A program made the translations under genes and the position numbers. This document shows positions 1 through 6,429 of a DNA stretch of 7,755 nucleotides, one piece after another; within the stretch, counting starts at the first letter, position 1; each line of letters begins with the position of its first letter. Below the pieces are notes generated by a model. It had not been told where the DNA came from. It made no database searches and was given only the letters and a program-made list of their open reading frames with translations. Origin of the DNA: Gemmatimonadota bacterium (GTDB taxonomy: Bacteria > 4572-55 > J002); assembly GCA_003697105.1 (NCBI GenBank), contig RFFQ01000060.1, forward strand, positions 1 through 7,755, read 5' to 3'.

Positions 1-185
1 CTCATAAGGGGATGTTTTTTTTGCATATAGCTTTCGGGATCAAACATCAAGTGGAATTTCACCGCATTCAGACCCATTTCGGCCATATCATCGATCATGC
101 GGATTAAATAATCCATATCGCCTTCATGATGATAAGCCGTTTCGCCGATAATATAAGGGTATTGTGGGTTCAATGCTTTTTTCAT
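1..185 (-). CDS. Second, divergent NeuB-like (N-acetylneuraminate synthase family) protein, N-terminal part only
   Basis: Only the first 61 codons are in the window; the rest lies beyond the left edge. The visible residues begin MKKALNPQYPYIIGETAYHH and continue with a helix and then AVKFHLM (about residues 41-47). This lines up with the start of the true NeuB in this window: IIGETAYHHEGD against IIAEAGVNHNGD, and NAVKFH against DAVKFQ. That points to the same TIM-barrel fold that condenses phosphoenolpyruvate with an aldose. Two family signatures differ: HNG becomes HEG, and the Q of KFQT is H. The substrate may therefore differ, or the protein may not be a classical synthase. The start is an ATG overlapping the methyltransferase stop by four bases (ATGA), with AGGGA nine bases upstream (195-199). 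Family membership is inferred from the N-terminus alone. Confidence 0.72.
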   Translation of the reverse strand, partial: MKKALNPQYPYIIGETAYHHEGDMDYLIRMIDDMAEMGLNAVKFHLMFDPESYMQKKHPLM

Positions 186-1000
186 GAGCCTATATCCCTT
201 TGAATCTGTTGGTAGGTTTTGGAATATAAGTCGGAAATCGGGAGGTTCACTGCGCTCGGTAACCCTGATTTTATTTTTTGGAGAACGATCATATATTCAT
301 AAAATTGAGCCGGCATTTCTGTAGTGTAATTATTCTTAGCAAAGTCGCCGCGCCGGTGATAATAACGTCCCGAAACCAGCGAAAACCCGAAATCATCCAA
401 ATGAGAAAAAAGAAGAGGAATATCCGTAAAGTAATTGGGGTGCCCTTTTTTTCGAGCATTTTTTTCTGCAATCAAGGCGTGTTCATCATCGGCAAAATAC
501 CGATCATTTTTTCCGGTGATCAGCACCGTACCACCGGTTTTAAGAACCCGATTGATTTCTAGCAAGGTTTGATTCTGGTATGTCGTGTCAAACATTGCAT
601 AGCAAATCACATGATCAAAAAAATCGGAGTCAAACCCGGTGTGTTCCGCTTCTACAACCTTAAATTGAACGTGTTCATATGCTTGACAAGTTTCCTTGGC
701 GGCATCAACCATTGCCTGAGAAATATCAATAGCGTAAATATTCTGAGTTTTAGTATACAAAAACGGGATGCTACGTCCAAAGCCACAACCCATTTCCAGT
801 ATATTCGCCCCCTCGTGAATATTTAAGCTATCGATAGCATCAAAATAGATCTGATCGCTGGCACAGGCGTTGTCATTTTTGACTAATGTTGATTGACTGC
901 CCGGTTTTTGATTCGCTTCTTCAACCCGTGCTTTCCAATATTGATAATAAGTATCGTTCCAATAGTGTTTTCGGGCTTCGGGATCGATTGTTTTTTTCAT
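182..1000 (-). CDS. Class I SAM-dependent methyltransferase
   Basis: A 272-residue protein with a Rossmann-type methyltransferase core. Motif I is ILEMGCGFGRS (about residues 67-77), the glycine-rich SAM-binding loop. The acidic end of beta-2 is in YAIDIS (89-94), an acidic residue sits in VVEAEH (about 115-120), and the post-core strand is VLKTGGTVLITG (152-163). The N-terminal 60 residues are helical and aromatic-rich (HYWNDTYYQYW) and may cap the substrate site. There is no signal peptide or membrane segment, so it is cytoplasmic. The acceptor cannot be read from sequence; the setting in a nonulosonate operon suggests a sugar or sugar nucleotide. An in-frame start at 1084 exists, but I chose the ATG at 1000: it has AGGAAG seven bases upstream and makes a four-base ATGA overlap with the sulfotransferase stop, whereas the longer form adds only low-complexity Arg/Pro residues read from inside that gene. 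Confidence 0.88.
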   Translation of the reverse strand: MKKTIDPEARKHYWNDTYYQYWKARVEEANQKPGSQSTLVKNDNACASDQIYFDAIDSLNIHEGANILEMGCGFGRSIPFLYTKTQNIYAIDISQAMVDAAKETCQAYEHVQFKVVEAEHTGFDSDFFDHVICYAMFDTTYQNQTLLEINRVLKTGGTVLITGKNDRYFADDEHALIAEKNARKKGHPNYFTDIPLLFSHLDDFGFSLVSGRYYHRRGDFAKNNYTTEMPAQFYEYMIVLQKIKSGLPSAVNLPISDLYSKTYQQIQRDIGS

Positions 1001-1992
1001 GAGACATCTTCCTGGGTGGGGGGTTCTTCGTATGCGCCGGGTGTGTCGGGGTAGGCTTGCACCCCATCCCCATGCGTTAACCAATACCTGTATCGCTTAT
1101 GCAAAAAGTCCGTATGAAGCATGTCATAGAGTTGGTACCATTCTTCTGAATTTAGATCGATACCGGTGAAATCGTAGCCATATGTTTTGAGTTTGTCTTT
1201 TAACACCATTTCGGTGAGGTAAATTTCAATCGGAGATAAGGTGTTCTGCCACAGATGGGCTGTTGTGCTATCAATGGTTGCTCGATTTCCGGTATGAGAC
1301 GAATTTCCGTCAAATGGATTACCGAGTTGATCCTGAAATGAGCTTACATCCAGCATCTGGGGTATAAAATCAATCTCCAAAAAATCACAAACGGATTTGA
1401 GGGTATGTTCGGGGTTTGCAACCAAATTTTCGTATTTCAACAGATAAATCTGAGGATGGTTGCGGATGCTTTCTTGACCAATGAAATTAAACATTGCCAA
1501 AGACGCAAAAATGGAATCCATATACATCAAACCCGGATGATACGTCATTTTTTTATAAGAAGCTAATACCGCTCTCGGGTCACGATACGTATGAATAACT
1601 TTTCCCTGAGGAAACATATTCAGAAAATGGGGAATAGATTCCCATTTGACCGCCGTCCGGTCAAGCCACCGTTCACCGGGTTTTAAGTCCAAAAAAGAGC
1701 GCATAATTTCGTCATAAACAACGCCTTCGGTAATCACCTCATGGCGGCGAATCGCGGACTCAATTTGATCGAGTTTTAACTCAATGCCACGACGTTCTTT
1801 TACCCGTTGGAAGGTATCGGCGAGAAGCTCTGGGAATCGTTCTGCTATGGGATGATACTTTCCGTAAGAAAACCGCATAAAATGGACAGTATCATAAGAA
1901 ATTTTGATCTGAGGGCTTTGTCCTAGTGCCAGAATGAGGACGGTGCTCCCACTGCGATATAATAAACTAATAAAAATGGGACTTGAATTCAT
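997..1992 (-). CDS. PAPS-dependent sulfotransferase family protein
   Basis: A 331-residue protein with both PAPS-binding signatures of the sulfotransferase superfamily. The 5'-phosphosulfate loop is YRSGSTVL at residues 12-19. The 3'-phosphate motif is HTYRDPRAVLASY at 134-146, with the expected Arg137 and Ser145. Further family features are LKYENLVANPEHTL (185-198) and a helix plus GY near 255-273. Length is normal for the Sulfotransfer_1/3 type. No signal peptide is seen, so transfer of sulfate from PAPS probably occurs in the cytoplasm. The C-terminal tail (about 308-331) is polar and Pro-rich and looks disordered. The ATG overlaps the upstream stop by four bases (ATGA), with no good ribosome site of its own, so coupling to the deacetylase-like gene is likely. 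The acceptor is unknown; from context a nonulosonic acid, its precursor or the glycan carrying it are the candidates. Confidence 0.88.
   Translation of the reverse strand: MNSSPIFISLLYRSGSTVLILALGQSPQIKISYDTVHFMRFSYGKYHPIAERFPELLADTFQRVKERRGIELKLDQIESAIRRHEVITEGVVYDEIMRSFLDLKPGERWLDRTAVKWESIPHFLNMFPQGKVIHTYRDPRAVLASYKKMTYHPGLMYMDSIFASLAMFNFIGQESIRNHPQIYLLKYENLVANPEHTLKSVCDFLEIDFIPQMLDVSSFQDQLGNPFDGNSSHTGNRATIDSTTAHLWQNTLSPIEIYLTEMVLKDKLKTYGYDFTGIDLNSEEWYQLYDMLHTDFLHKRYRYWLTHGDGVQAYPDTPGAYEEPPTQEDVS
1008..1013 (-). promoter_or_regulatory. Shine-Dalgarno site of the methyltransferase gene
   Basis: AGGAAG on the minus strand, seven bases before the ATG at 1000, inside the last codons of the sulfotransferase gene. 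It supports the short 272-residue start over the longer in-frame start at 1084. Confidence 0.6.
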
Positions 1993-3356
1993 GATGTATG
2001 CACAGACTCTTGATTGTGAACGGTTCGGCGGAGGGTTCCGGATGCAACATCCAGATTGACGACCTCAACAACACCTGCTGATGTATTTGCCGCGATACCG
2101 ATGGTCTCGATCTGGTCAATCCATACGTTATTGAAATCGAAAGTGTATGACCATTGTTGCGTATCATCAAAGTCCAGATTTTCCCAGTAAAACTGATTCC
2201 CCCGGGTCTTCAGGGCGAGGAAGGGTTGGGGACCAAAAATGGGGTGCTGACTTCGAACGGTCAGTACTGACGCCGCTTTTTTTCGCTGAAGTTCCACCTC
2301 AAATTCTGGAGCATATAGGTCATTTATTCCCAACGTCTTACGCATCCCTTCAATGGCGGTAACATGCTTAAATTTCACCTTGGGATATTGTCGGTCCACC
2401 TTCACGATCATGTTCCAGACTTTATCAATTTCAGGACTCATATCCCGAAAGTCATGGTTAGTGAAGGATAATAAGGATGCACCATGTGTTTGGGCTTCAC
2501 GATACGCGAGATCAATATCAGCGTGGGTAATTTCACGTAATCGGGCTTCCATATTCAAACAACGGGCAATCCACCTCCGGCAATTTCCCGGCGTTTGGTA
2601 ATCATCATGGCTAGGGTGGTACGGGATCCATGTTTTCGGTGCCCGGCGCCAATCACCGAAACGGGACCCAGAGAGGTCAGGTTGCCCTTGATAATTCTCC
2701 GTTGCCTGATTAGCGTAATCGAAAGGAATCCATTGTTCCAAAAAAAAGTTGGAGTCGGGGCGTTCTGTGTGAAAGCCCGGACGGTAAACGGCAGGAAACC
2801 ACTCTCGTTCAATTACCCGGCGGGTCAAAATATTATAGATGTGGTCAGAATTTAAGAAGGTCGTACCGGAGCGGTGGGCATCTTTATTGATGGGCAACGG
2901 GTGAAAATGCCATTGAATGGAGTCACAGGTAATCCCGTGATACCGGTTGTAACGCCGATAATGGTCGAAAACGTTATGGTAGCCTAAATCCCGACGGCGA
3001 GGATTCAAACCCGTGTAGCCCACATTATCCAAACAAAACCAATTGTAAATCCAGCCGTTACCGTAGGAATCGGCATATCGCGCCCGAAATTCGGCAGAGG
3101 TAATCCGATCCAGCATGGCATCAATTTGATCCCAAGTCTCATTCATCTGAATTCGTTTTGGTGCGACTAAATTGGCAACGGCATCTTCATTACCGTTCAA
3201 ATCAATTTCTTTATTTTGAAGTTTTTTCAAAGTGGATTTCGAGGGCTCAAAATCATAGCCAAAAATATCGTGAATGCGTTCAAAGGTTGCTTCCAAAGAT
3301 TCATATACGGGTCCTTCGGTATCAATACAATGGACCACATAGACTATATTTTCCAC
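1989..3356 (-). CDS. Divergent polysaccharide-deacetylase-like (NodB-type fold) protein
   Basis: A 455-residue protein with no clear assignment to a named enzyme. Several segments resemble, in order, the motifs of metal-dependent NodB/CE4-like deacetylases: HCIDTEGP (residues 9-16, with the Asp of motif 1), QWHFHPL (148-154, an HxH like the metal-binding histidines of motif 2), YRPGFHTERP (191-200, like the R-x-G of motif 3), a Trp/His-rich WIPYHPSHDDY (243-253), and SFTNHDFRDM (297-306, a His-Asp near the barrel end). The last 100 residues are beta-rich and may be a separate domain. There is no secretion signal, unlike most envelope deacetylases. It lies directly after neuB and is coupled to the sulfotransferase, so the substrate may be a sugar of this pathway. 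The start is GTG, chosen because AGGAG lies nine bases upstream and the N-terminal strand IVYVVHCIDTEG begins at once. Fold inferred; activity unproven. Confidence 0.68.
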   Translation of the reverse strand: MENIVYVVHCIDTEGPVYESLEATFERIHDIFGYDFEPSKSTLKKLQNKEIDLNGNEDAVANLVAPKRIQMNETWDQIDAMLDRITSAEFRARYADSYGNGWIYNWFCLDNVGYTGLNPRRRDLGYHNVFDHYRRYNRYHGITCDSIQWHFHPLPINKDAHRSGTTFLNSDHIYNILTRRVIEREWFPAVYRPGFHTERPDSNFFLEQWIPFDYANQATENYQGQPDLSGSRFGDWRRAPKTWIPYHPSHDDYQTPGNCRRWIARCLNMEARLREITHADIDLAYREAQTHGASLLSFTNHDFRDMSPEIDKVWNMIVKVDRQYPKVKFKHVTAIEGMRKTLGINDLYAPEFEVELQRKKAASVLTVRSQHPIFGPQPFLALKTRGNQFYWENLDFDDTQQWSYTFDFNNVWIDQIETIGIAANTSAGVVEVVNLDVASGTLRRTVHNQESVHTS

Positions 3357-3360
3357 GAGG

Positions 3361-4401
3361 TTATGCTCCTAAAAAATGGTCCCACGTTAAAGGTTCGCCC
3401 GGGTGTATATCCACAAGAACGGTTTTACCTATAATTCGGTCAATCTCCGTTGGAGTGATGCCGGTTCCGGGGCGTTTGATAGCAATTTTATCAGGAGTAA
3501 TACGCTCTCCAGCAGAAATAAGTTGAGTGGCAACAAGGCTTTTCCGAACGGCAAACATGATTTCCATTTCACTCGGGTTAGGTTGTTTAATCCCTGTACC
3601 TAAGCTGGTTTCCACATGACGGATTGCAGAAACCATCTGCTTGAGTTCATGGGGCTCTAACGAGGCTTTATGATCCGGCCCAGGCAACGTTCGATCCAGA
3701 GTAAAATGTTTTTCGATCACGGTTGCACCCAGTGCGGCTGCCGCTGTTGGAATTTCGATCCCCATCGTATGATCAGAATATCCTACTGGCAGTTGAAAAG
3801 CATTTTTCAAGGTTTGCATTGCACGCAAATTAACCTCTTCATAGGGGCACGGGTAATTGGTGGTACAGTGTAGTAAGGTCAGGGGAGAAAAGGCGGTTGG
3901 GGGGGTGGTGCTAGATTGAACCGTCTGAATGGTTTGTACCGCACGTTCTACTTCACCTAAGTTACACATGCCGGTGGAGAGGATAATCGGCTTTCCTTTT
4001 GTGGCAATGTGCTTTAAAAACGGCAAATTGATAACTTCACCAGAGGATATTTTATATATCTTGACTAAATCTTCAATAAAATCAGCACTTTCCCGGTCAA
4101 AAGGTGTAGTCAAAAACTGGATTCCAGCGTGGTCGCAGTCGGTTTTTAGTTGAACAAACTCATTATAAGTTAATTCGAGTGCTCGAAGCATTTCGAGTTG
4201 TGACGCTTGACCATCTCCCATATTGTCAATTTGATATTGGGCGCGCTCGGCATATTGCGAAACCAATGCTTCGGCTTTGAATGTTTGAAATTTAACAGCA
4301 TCCACTTTTGCTTCTACGGCGACATCTATCAATTGGCGCGCGAGATTAATATCACCATTATGGTTAACGCCAGCTTCGGCGATAATGAATACACGGGGCA
4401 T
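3361..4401 (-). CDS. neuB: Nonulosonic acid synthase (NeuB/LegI family)
   Basis: A 346-residue, full-length synthase that condenses phosphoenolpyruvate with an N-acetylated aldose to give a nine-carbon 2-keto acid. The N-terminal TIM barrel shows AEAGVNHNG (8-16), VDAVKFQTF (33-41), ISSGE (118-122), LSTGM (141-145), HCTTNYPCP (178-186), GYSDHTMG (207-214) and EKHFTLD (230-236). His211 and His232 correspond to the metal ligands known in NeuB. The C-terminal SAF (antifreeze-like) domain covers about 285-346 and carries KRPGTGI (309-315), which favours the NeuB/LegI branch over PseI. With LegC and a PglD-like enzyme upstream, legionaminic acid synthase (LegI) is the likeliest role, but sialic acid cannot be excluded. 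The ATG overlaps the epimerase stop by one base (TGATG), with GGAG five bases upstream. A Thr/Pro-rich loop (about 164-172) interrupts the barrel before HCTTNYP. Confidence 0.95.
   Translation of the reverse strand: MPRVFIIAEAGVNHNGDINLARQLIDVAVEAKVDAVKFQTFKAEALVSQYAERAQYQIDNMGDGQASQLEMLRALELTYNEFVQLKTDCDHAGIQFLTTPFDRESADFIEDLVKIYKISSGEVINLPFLKHIATKGKPIILSTGMCNLGEVERAVQTIQTVQSSTTPPTAFSPLTLLHCTTNYPCPYEEVNLRAMQTLKNAFQLPVGYSDHTMGIEIPTAAAALGATVIEKHFTLDRTLPGPDHKASLEPHELKQMVSAIRHVETSLGTGIKQPNPSEMEIMFAVRKSLVATQLISAGERITPDKIAIKRPGTGITPTEIDRIIGKTVLVDIHPGEPLTWDHFLGA
3366..3370 (-). promoter_or_regulatory. Shine-Dalgarno site supporting a GTG start
   Basis: AGGAG on the minus strand, within the last codons of neuB and nine bases before the GTG at 3356. 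It is the best evidence that the deacetylase-like gene begins at this GTG, four bases after the neuB stop. Confidence 0.6.
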
Positions 4402-5567
4402 CAGTTCTCCGGGAAATCGAGTACTTTACGAATAAATTGTTGATTAATATCTATCGATTTGATGCTGTTCACAATTTTCGGTGCCGCCTGACCGTTGCCA
4501 AATTTGAAAGTCATCTTTGTTAATGATTTTCGAAATTCAACATCTTGTGCTTTATGGATTCCAGACATGATTGACGGCACACTGTAATCGGTGTCGATGA
4601 TACTCAGATGCCGCAACCGGCCTTGCTGACGGTCACCGATGTTAACCGTAGGTATACGGAAAAAGGGAACTTCTAAAATACCACTTGATGAATTACCGAT
4701 AACAAATAAACAATGGGGAATCAAGCTATGGTAGCGTAAAACACCTAGGGAATCGAAGTAGTGATAATGGTCGTTTTTAGCAACATTTTCCTTGATTAGT
4801 CGAAGTAATTTATCTCGATTGACTTCAATATTGGGAGCCGTAACAACCACTTGAAACTTAAAATGGCTTAACGCTTCAAATAGGTTCGAAATTTGTTTTT
4901 CAGGAGGCACTTCAAATTCTAGCGTAACAGGATGATATGTCAGTAGGACGGTTTGTTGATCGGGGTTTAATCCTAAATTTTCATATAGATCGCTTTTGGG
5001 TATTTTTTTAAGGTTGACGATATTATCGATTCCAAGGGCACCGGTTATGATAATCCGATTCGCAGGCTCACCCATTCGGCGCACATTCTGGGCATATTCC
5101 TCACATGCCACAAAATGAAGATGGGAGGCTTTTGTCACCATGTGCCGAATCTGTTCATCAATGACCCCCTCGGTTTTTTCTCCTCCATTAATGTGAAAAA
5201 TGGGTTTTTTGAATAAAATAGCAGTCGTAACAATTGGTAATAACTCATAACGGTCACCTAAAATACAGATGGCATCAAAGGAATAGTGCTGAAATAGATG
5301 TGCTAATTCAATCGAGGCAACTCCCATTGATCGAGAAAGTGAAAAACTTGTATTTTCATTCAATAGATAATCAAAAGTGTCAGTGACAGGATATTTCTGT
5401 TCCTGAATTTCAGTTAAGGTATACCCGTGTTCAACTGCCAGATGTGTTCCTCCCACAAACAATAAGTAACGGAGGTCTGGGTCAGCATTGATCGCTTGTA
5501 AAAGAGGTAAAAATAGTCCAAATTCCGCCCGTGTCGTTGTAAAAATAGCGATAGTACGTTGTGTCAT
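4401..5567 (-). CDS. neuC: Hydrolysing nucleotide-sugar 2-epimerase (NeuC/LegG family)
   Basis: A 388-residue, two-Rossmann-domain (GT-B-like) enzyme of the UDP-GlcNAc 2-epimerase family, hydrolysing branch. It releases the nucleotide and inverts C2 to give the free manno-configured sugar used by NeuB. Visible signatures are TTTRAEFGLF (10-19), GGTHL (39-43), LGDRYELL (103-110), HINGGEKTEGVIDEQIRH (125-142), TYHPVT (210-215), GNSSSGILE (291-299) for nucleotide-phosphate binding, and VNIGDRQQGR (308-317). Length is normal. In the Leg pathway the equivalent is LegG, acting on a nucleotide-linked N,N'-diacetylbacillosamine; the neighbouring legC and acetyltransferase make that reading likelier than UDP-GlcNAc. 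It follows a 232-bp gap, the only sizeable break in the operon. The ATG at 5567 has only a weak ribosome site (GGTAG six bases upstream). Confidence 0.93.
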   Translation of the reverse strand: MTQRTIAIFTTTRAEFGLFLPLLQAINADPDLRYLLFVGGTHLAVEHGYTLTEIQEQKYPVTDTFDYLLNENTSFSLSRSMGVASIELAHLFQHYSFDAICILGDRYELLPIVTTAILFKKPIFHINGGEKTEGVIDEQIRHMVTKASHLHFVACEEYAQNVRRMGEPANRIIITGALGIDNIVNLKKIPKSDLYENLGLNPDQQTVLLTYHPVTLEFEVPPEKQISNLFEALSHFKFQVVVTAPNIEVNRDKLLRLIKENVAKNDHYHYFDSLGVLRYHSLIPHCLFVIGNSSSGILEVPFFRIPTVNIGDRQQGRLRHLSIIDTDYSVPSIMSGIHKAQDVEFRKSLTKMTFKFGNGQAAPKIVNSIKSIDINQQFIRKVLDFPEN

Positions 5568-5624
5568 AAAATACTACCAACCTGAAGTCTCCAAACAACT
5601 CCATAACGCACTGATAAAAAAGAT

Positions 5625-5638
5625 ATTATAAAATTATA
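5625..5638 (-). promoter_or_regulatory. Possible internal promoter -10 boxes upstream of neuC
   Basis: Two TATAAT hexamers in tandem on the minus strand (5638-5633 and 5630-5625) in an AT-rich stretch 58-71 bases before the neuC start. A TTGTAA lies upstream, but its spacing to the first box is 14 bases and to the second 22, so no well-spaced -35 is seen. A secondary promoter for neuC and the genes after it is possible but weakly supported. Confidence 0.25.
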
Positions 5639-5713
5639 ACGAAATATAGGGTTTACAACTTGACGGGAAAACATTCTGAAATCCAGTAACCGTCTATGTT
5701 TTCGGCGATCGTA

Positions 5714-5731
5714 TCTTGAGATATTTCAAGA
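5714..5731. repeat. Short inverted repeat (hairpin)
   Basis: TCTTGA and TCAAGA form a perfect six-base stem around a six-base loop; on the minus strand a G-U and a further T-A pair can extend it. It sits on the stop codon of the 25-codon ORF. No T-run follows in either direction, so it is not a typical intrinsic terminator. Confidence 0.4.
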
Positions 5732-5803
5732 CAAATTAGAAGTCAAAAACCCTAGATTCCGTCTCATTTTCCAGACTTCTGCAGAGACTTCAGCATTTTT
5801 CAT
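5726..5803 (-). CDS. Possible 25-residue ORF coupled to the acetyltransferase stop
   Basis: MKNAEVSAEVWKMRRNLGFL plus five residues. Its ATG overlaps the TGA of the acetyltransferase by four bases (ATGA), the same junction used at three other places in this operon. I recognise no family. It may be a real small protein, the surviving N-terminus of a deleted gene, or chance. The GAAGTCT repeats lie inside it, which weakens the case for a conserved protein. Confidence 0.2.
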   Translation of the reverse strand: MKNAEVSAEVWKMRRNLGFLTSNLS

Positions 5804-6429
5804 TGTAAGCCTCTTGCAGGGATTCCGAGATAAGTGCCGGCACATAACAGATCCGTGGTGACAACCGAACCGGCTCCGACAACACACCCTGAACAGATTT
5901 TTTTGTATTGAATTACGGTAGCTCCGGTACCGATTAAACAATCATCCTCAATGGTCACGCCTCCACTGAGCGTCACGCCTGGGGCAACATGGACAAAATT
6001 TCCCACCTGGCAGTCATGATCAATGGATGAACGGGTATTCACGATCGAAAAACACCCAATACGAGACCCCGAATTTACGACTACGCCATCCATGACCACC
6101 GTGCCGGCGCCGATATGAACATCTTCGTTAATAATGGCTGTTGGCGATATAACCGCTGGAAACACATAACCGATTTTGATCGCTTTATCACGCAATCGAC
6201 GCCTTAATTCTGCTGTTTTTAGCTGGCCGATTCCCAAAGTAGCCAGGTTCGTACCTCGAGCAAACTGTCCCGGTAAAACATCATCGGTCCCTAAATAGGG
6301 TACACCTAAAATAACACCGTGATTTACGGTATCCACGTAACCGACAACCTGATACTCTCTGATTTTATTCAATAGGGAAATCACGACTTTCGCATGACCT
6401 CCCCCGCCAATAACGAGTATTCTAGGCAT
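5800..6429 (-). CDS. neuD: NeuD/PglD-family sugar acetyltransferase
   Basis: A 209-residue enzyme with the two domains of PglD-type acyltransferases. The N-terminal Rossmann-like domain starts RILVIGGGGHAKVV (3-16), the nucleotide-sugar binding loop. From about residue 97 a left-handed beta-helix of hexapeptide repeats follows (IGAGT, IGCFS, VGNFV, IGTGA, VGAGS), ending in GIPAR (202-206). His138 in SSIDHDC matches the position of the catalytic base in PglD. The expected reaction is transfer of acetyl from acetyl-CoA to the C4 amine made by the LegC aminotransferase next door, the LegH step if the product is legionaminic acid. The alternative is O-acetylation, as for NeuD in sialic acid operons. 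The ATG overlaps the legC stop by eight bases. Length is typical and no residue is obviously missing. Confidence 0.9.
   Translation of the reverse strand: MPRILVIGGGGHAKVVISLLNKIREYQVVGYVDTVNHGVILGVPYLGTDDVLPGQFARGTNLATLGIGQLKTAELRRRLRDKAIKIGYVFPAVISPTAIINEDVHIGAGTVVMDGVVVNSGSRIGCFSIVNTRSSIDHDCQVGNFVHVAPGVTLSGGVTIEDDCLIGTGATVIQYKKICSGCVVGAGSVVTTDLLCAGTYLGIPARGLQ

Larger units (their letters stand above)
5568..5799 (-). other. AT-rich intergenic gap with repeated GAAGTC motifs
   Basis: This is the only long gap in an otherwise overlapping operon. On the minus strand it holds GAAGTCT twice, 12 bases apart, around a CTGCAG palindrome (about 5772-5792). The ten bases CTGAAGTCTC lie on the plus strand at 5582-5591, and their reverse complement lies on the plus strand at 5784-5793. 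The two 10-mers are therefore inverted about 190 bp apart, near both ends of the gap. Two TATAAT boxes and a hairpin lie between them. It could be a small degenerate element, the remains of a deleted gene, or a regulatory spacer. No transposase is present. Confidence 0.45.

Noticed and set aside
15-22. A8 run in the second synthase-like gene (codons for QKK) as a programmed slippage site
   Set aside because: Lys-rich AAA codons explain it, the frame continues open across it, and no downstream structure or alternative product is visible.
278-562. Plus-strand ORF of 94 codons, and other plus-strand ORFs under 130 codons across the window
   Set aside because: They lie antisense to genes with clear family motifs, have no recognisable domains, and have composition expected of shadow frames.
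1001-1084. Longer N-terminus of the methyltransferase starting at 1084
   Set aside because: It adds 28 Arg/Pro/Trp-rich residues read out of frame from the sulfotransferase gene. The ATG at 1000 has a ribosome site and the operon's usual ATGA junction.
3361-4401. Assignment of the synthase as pseudaminic acid synthase (PseI)
   Set aside because: KRPGTGI in the SAF domain and the company of a NeuC-type epimerase and LegC fit the NeuB/LegI branch; no PseB/C/G/H gene is seen.
5714-5731. Hairpin as an intrinsic terminator between the acetyltransferase and neuC
   Set aside because: The stem is only six to eight pairs, AT-rich, and no T-run follows on either strand.
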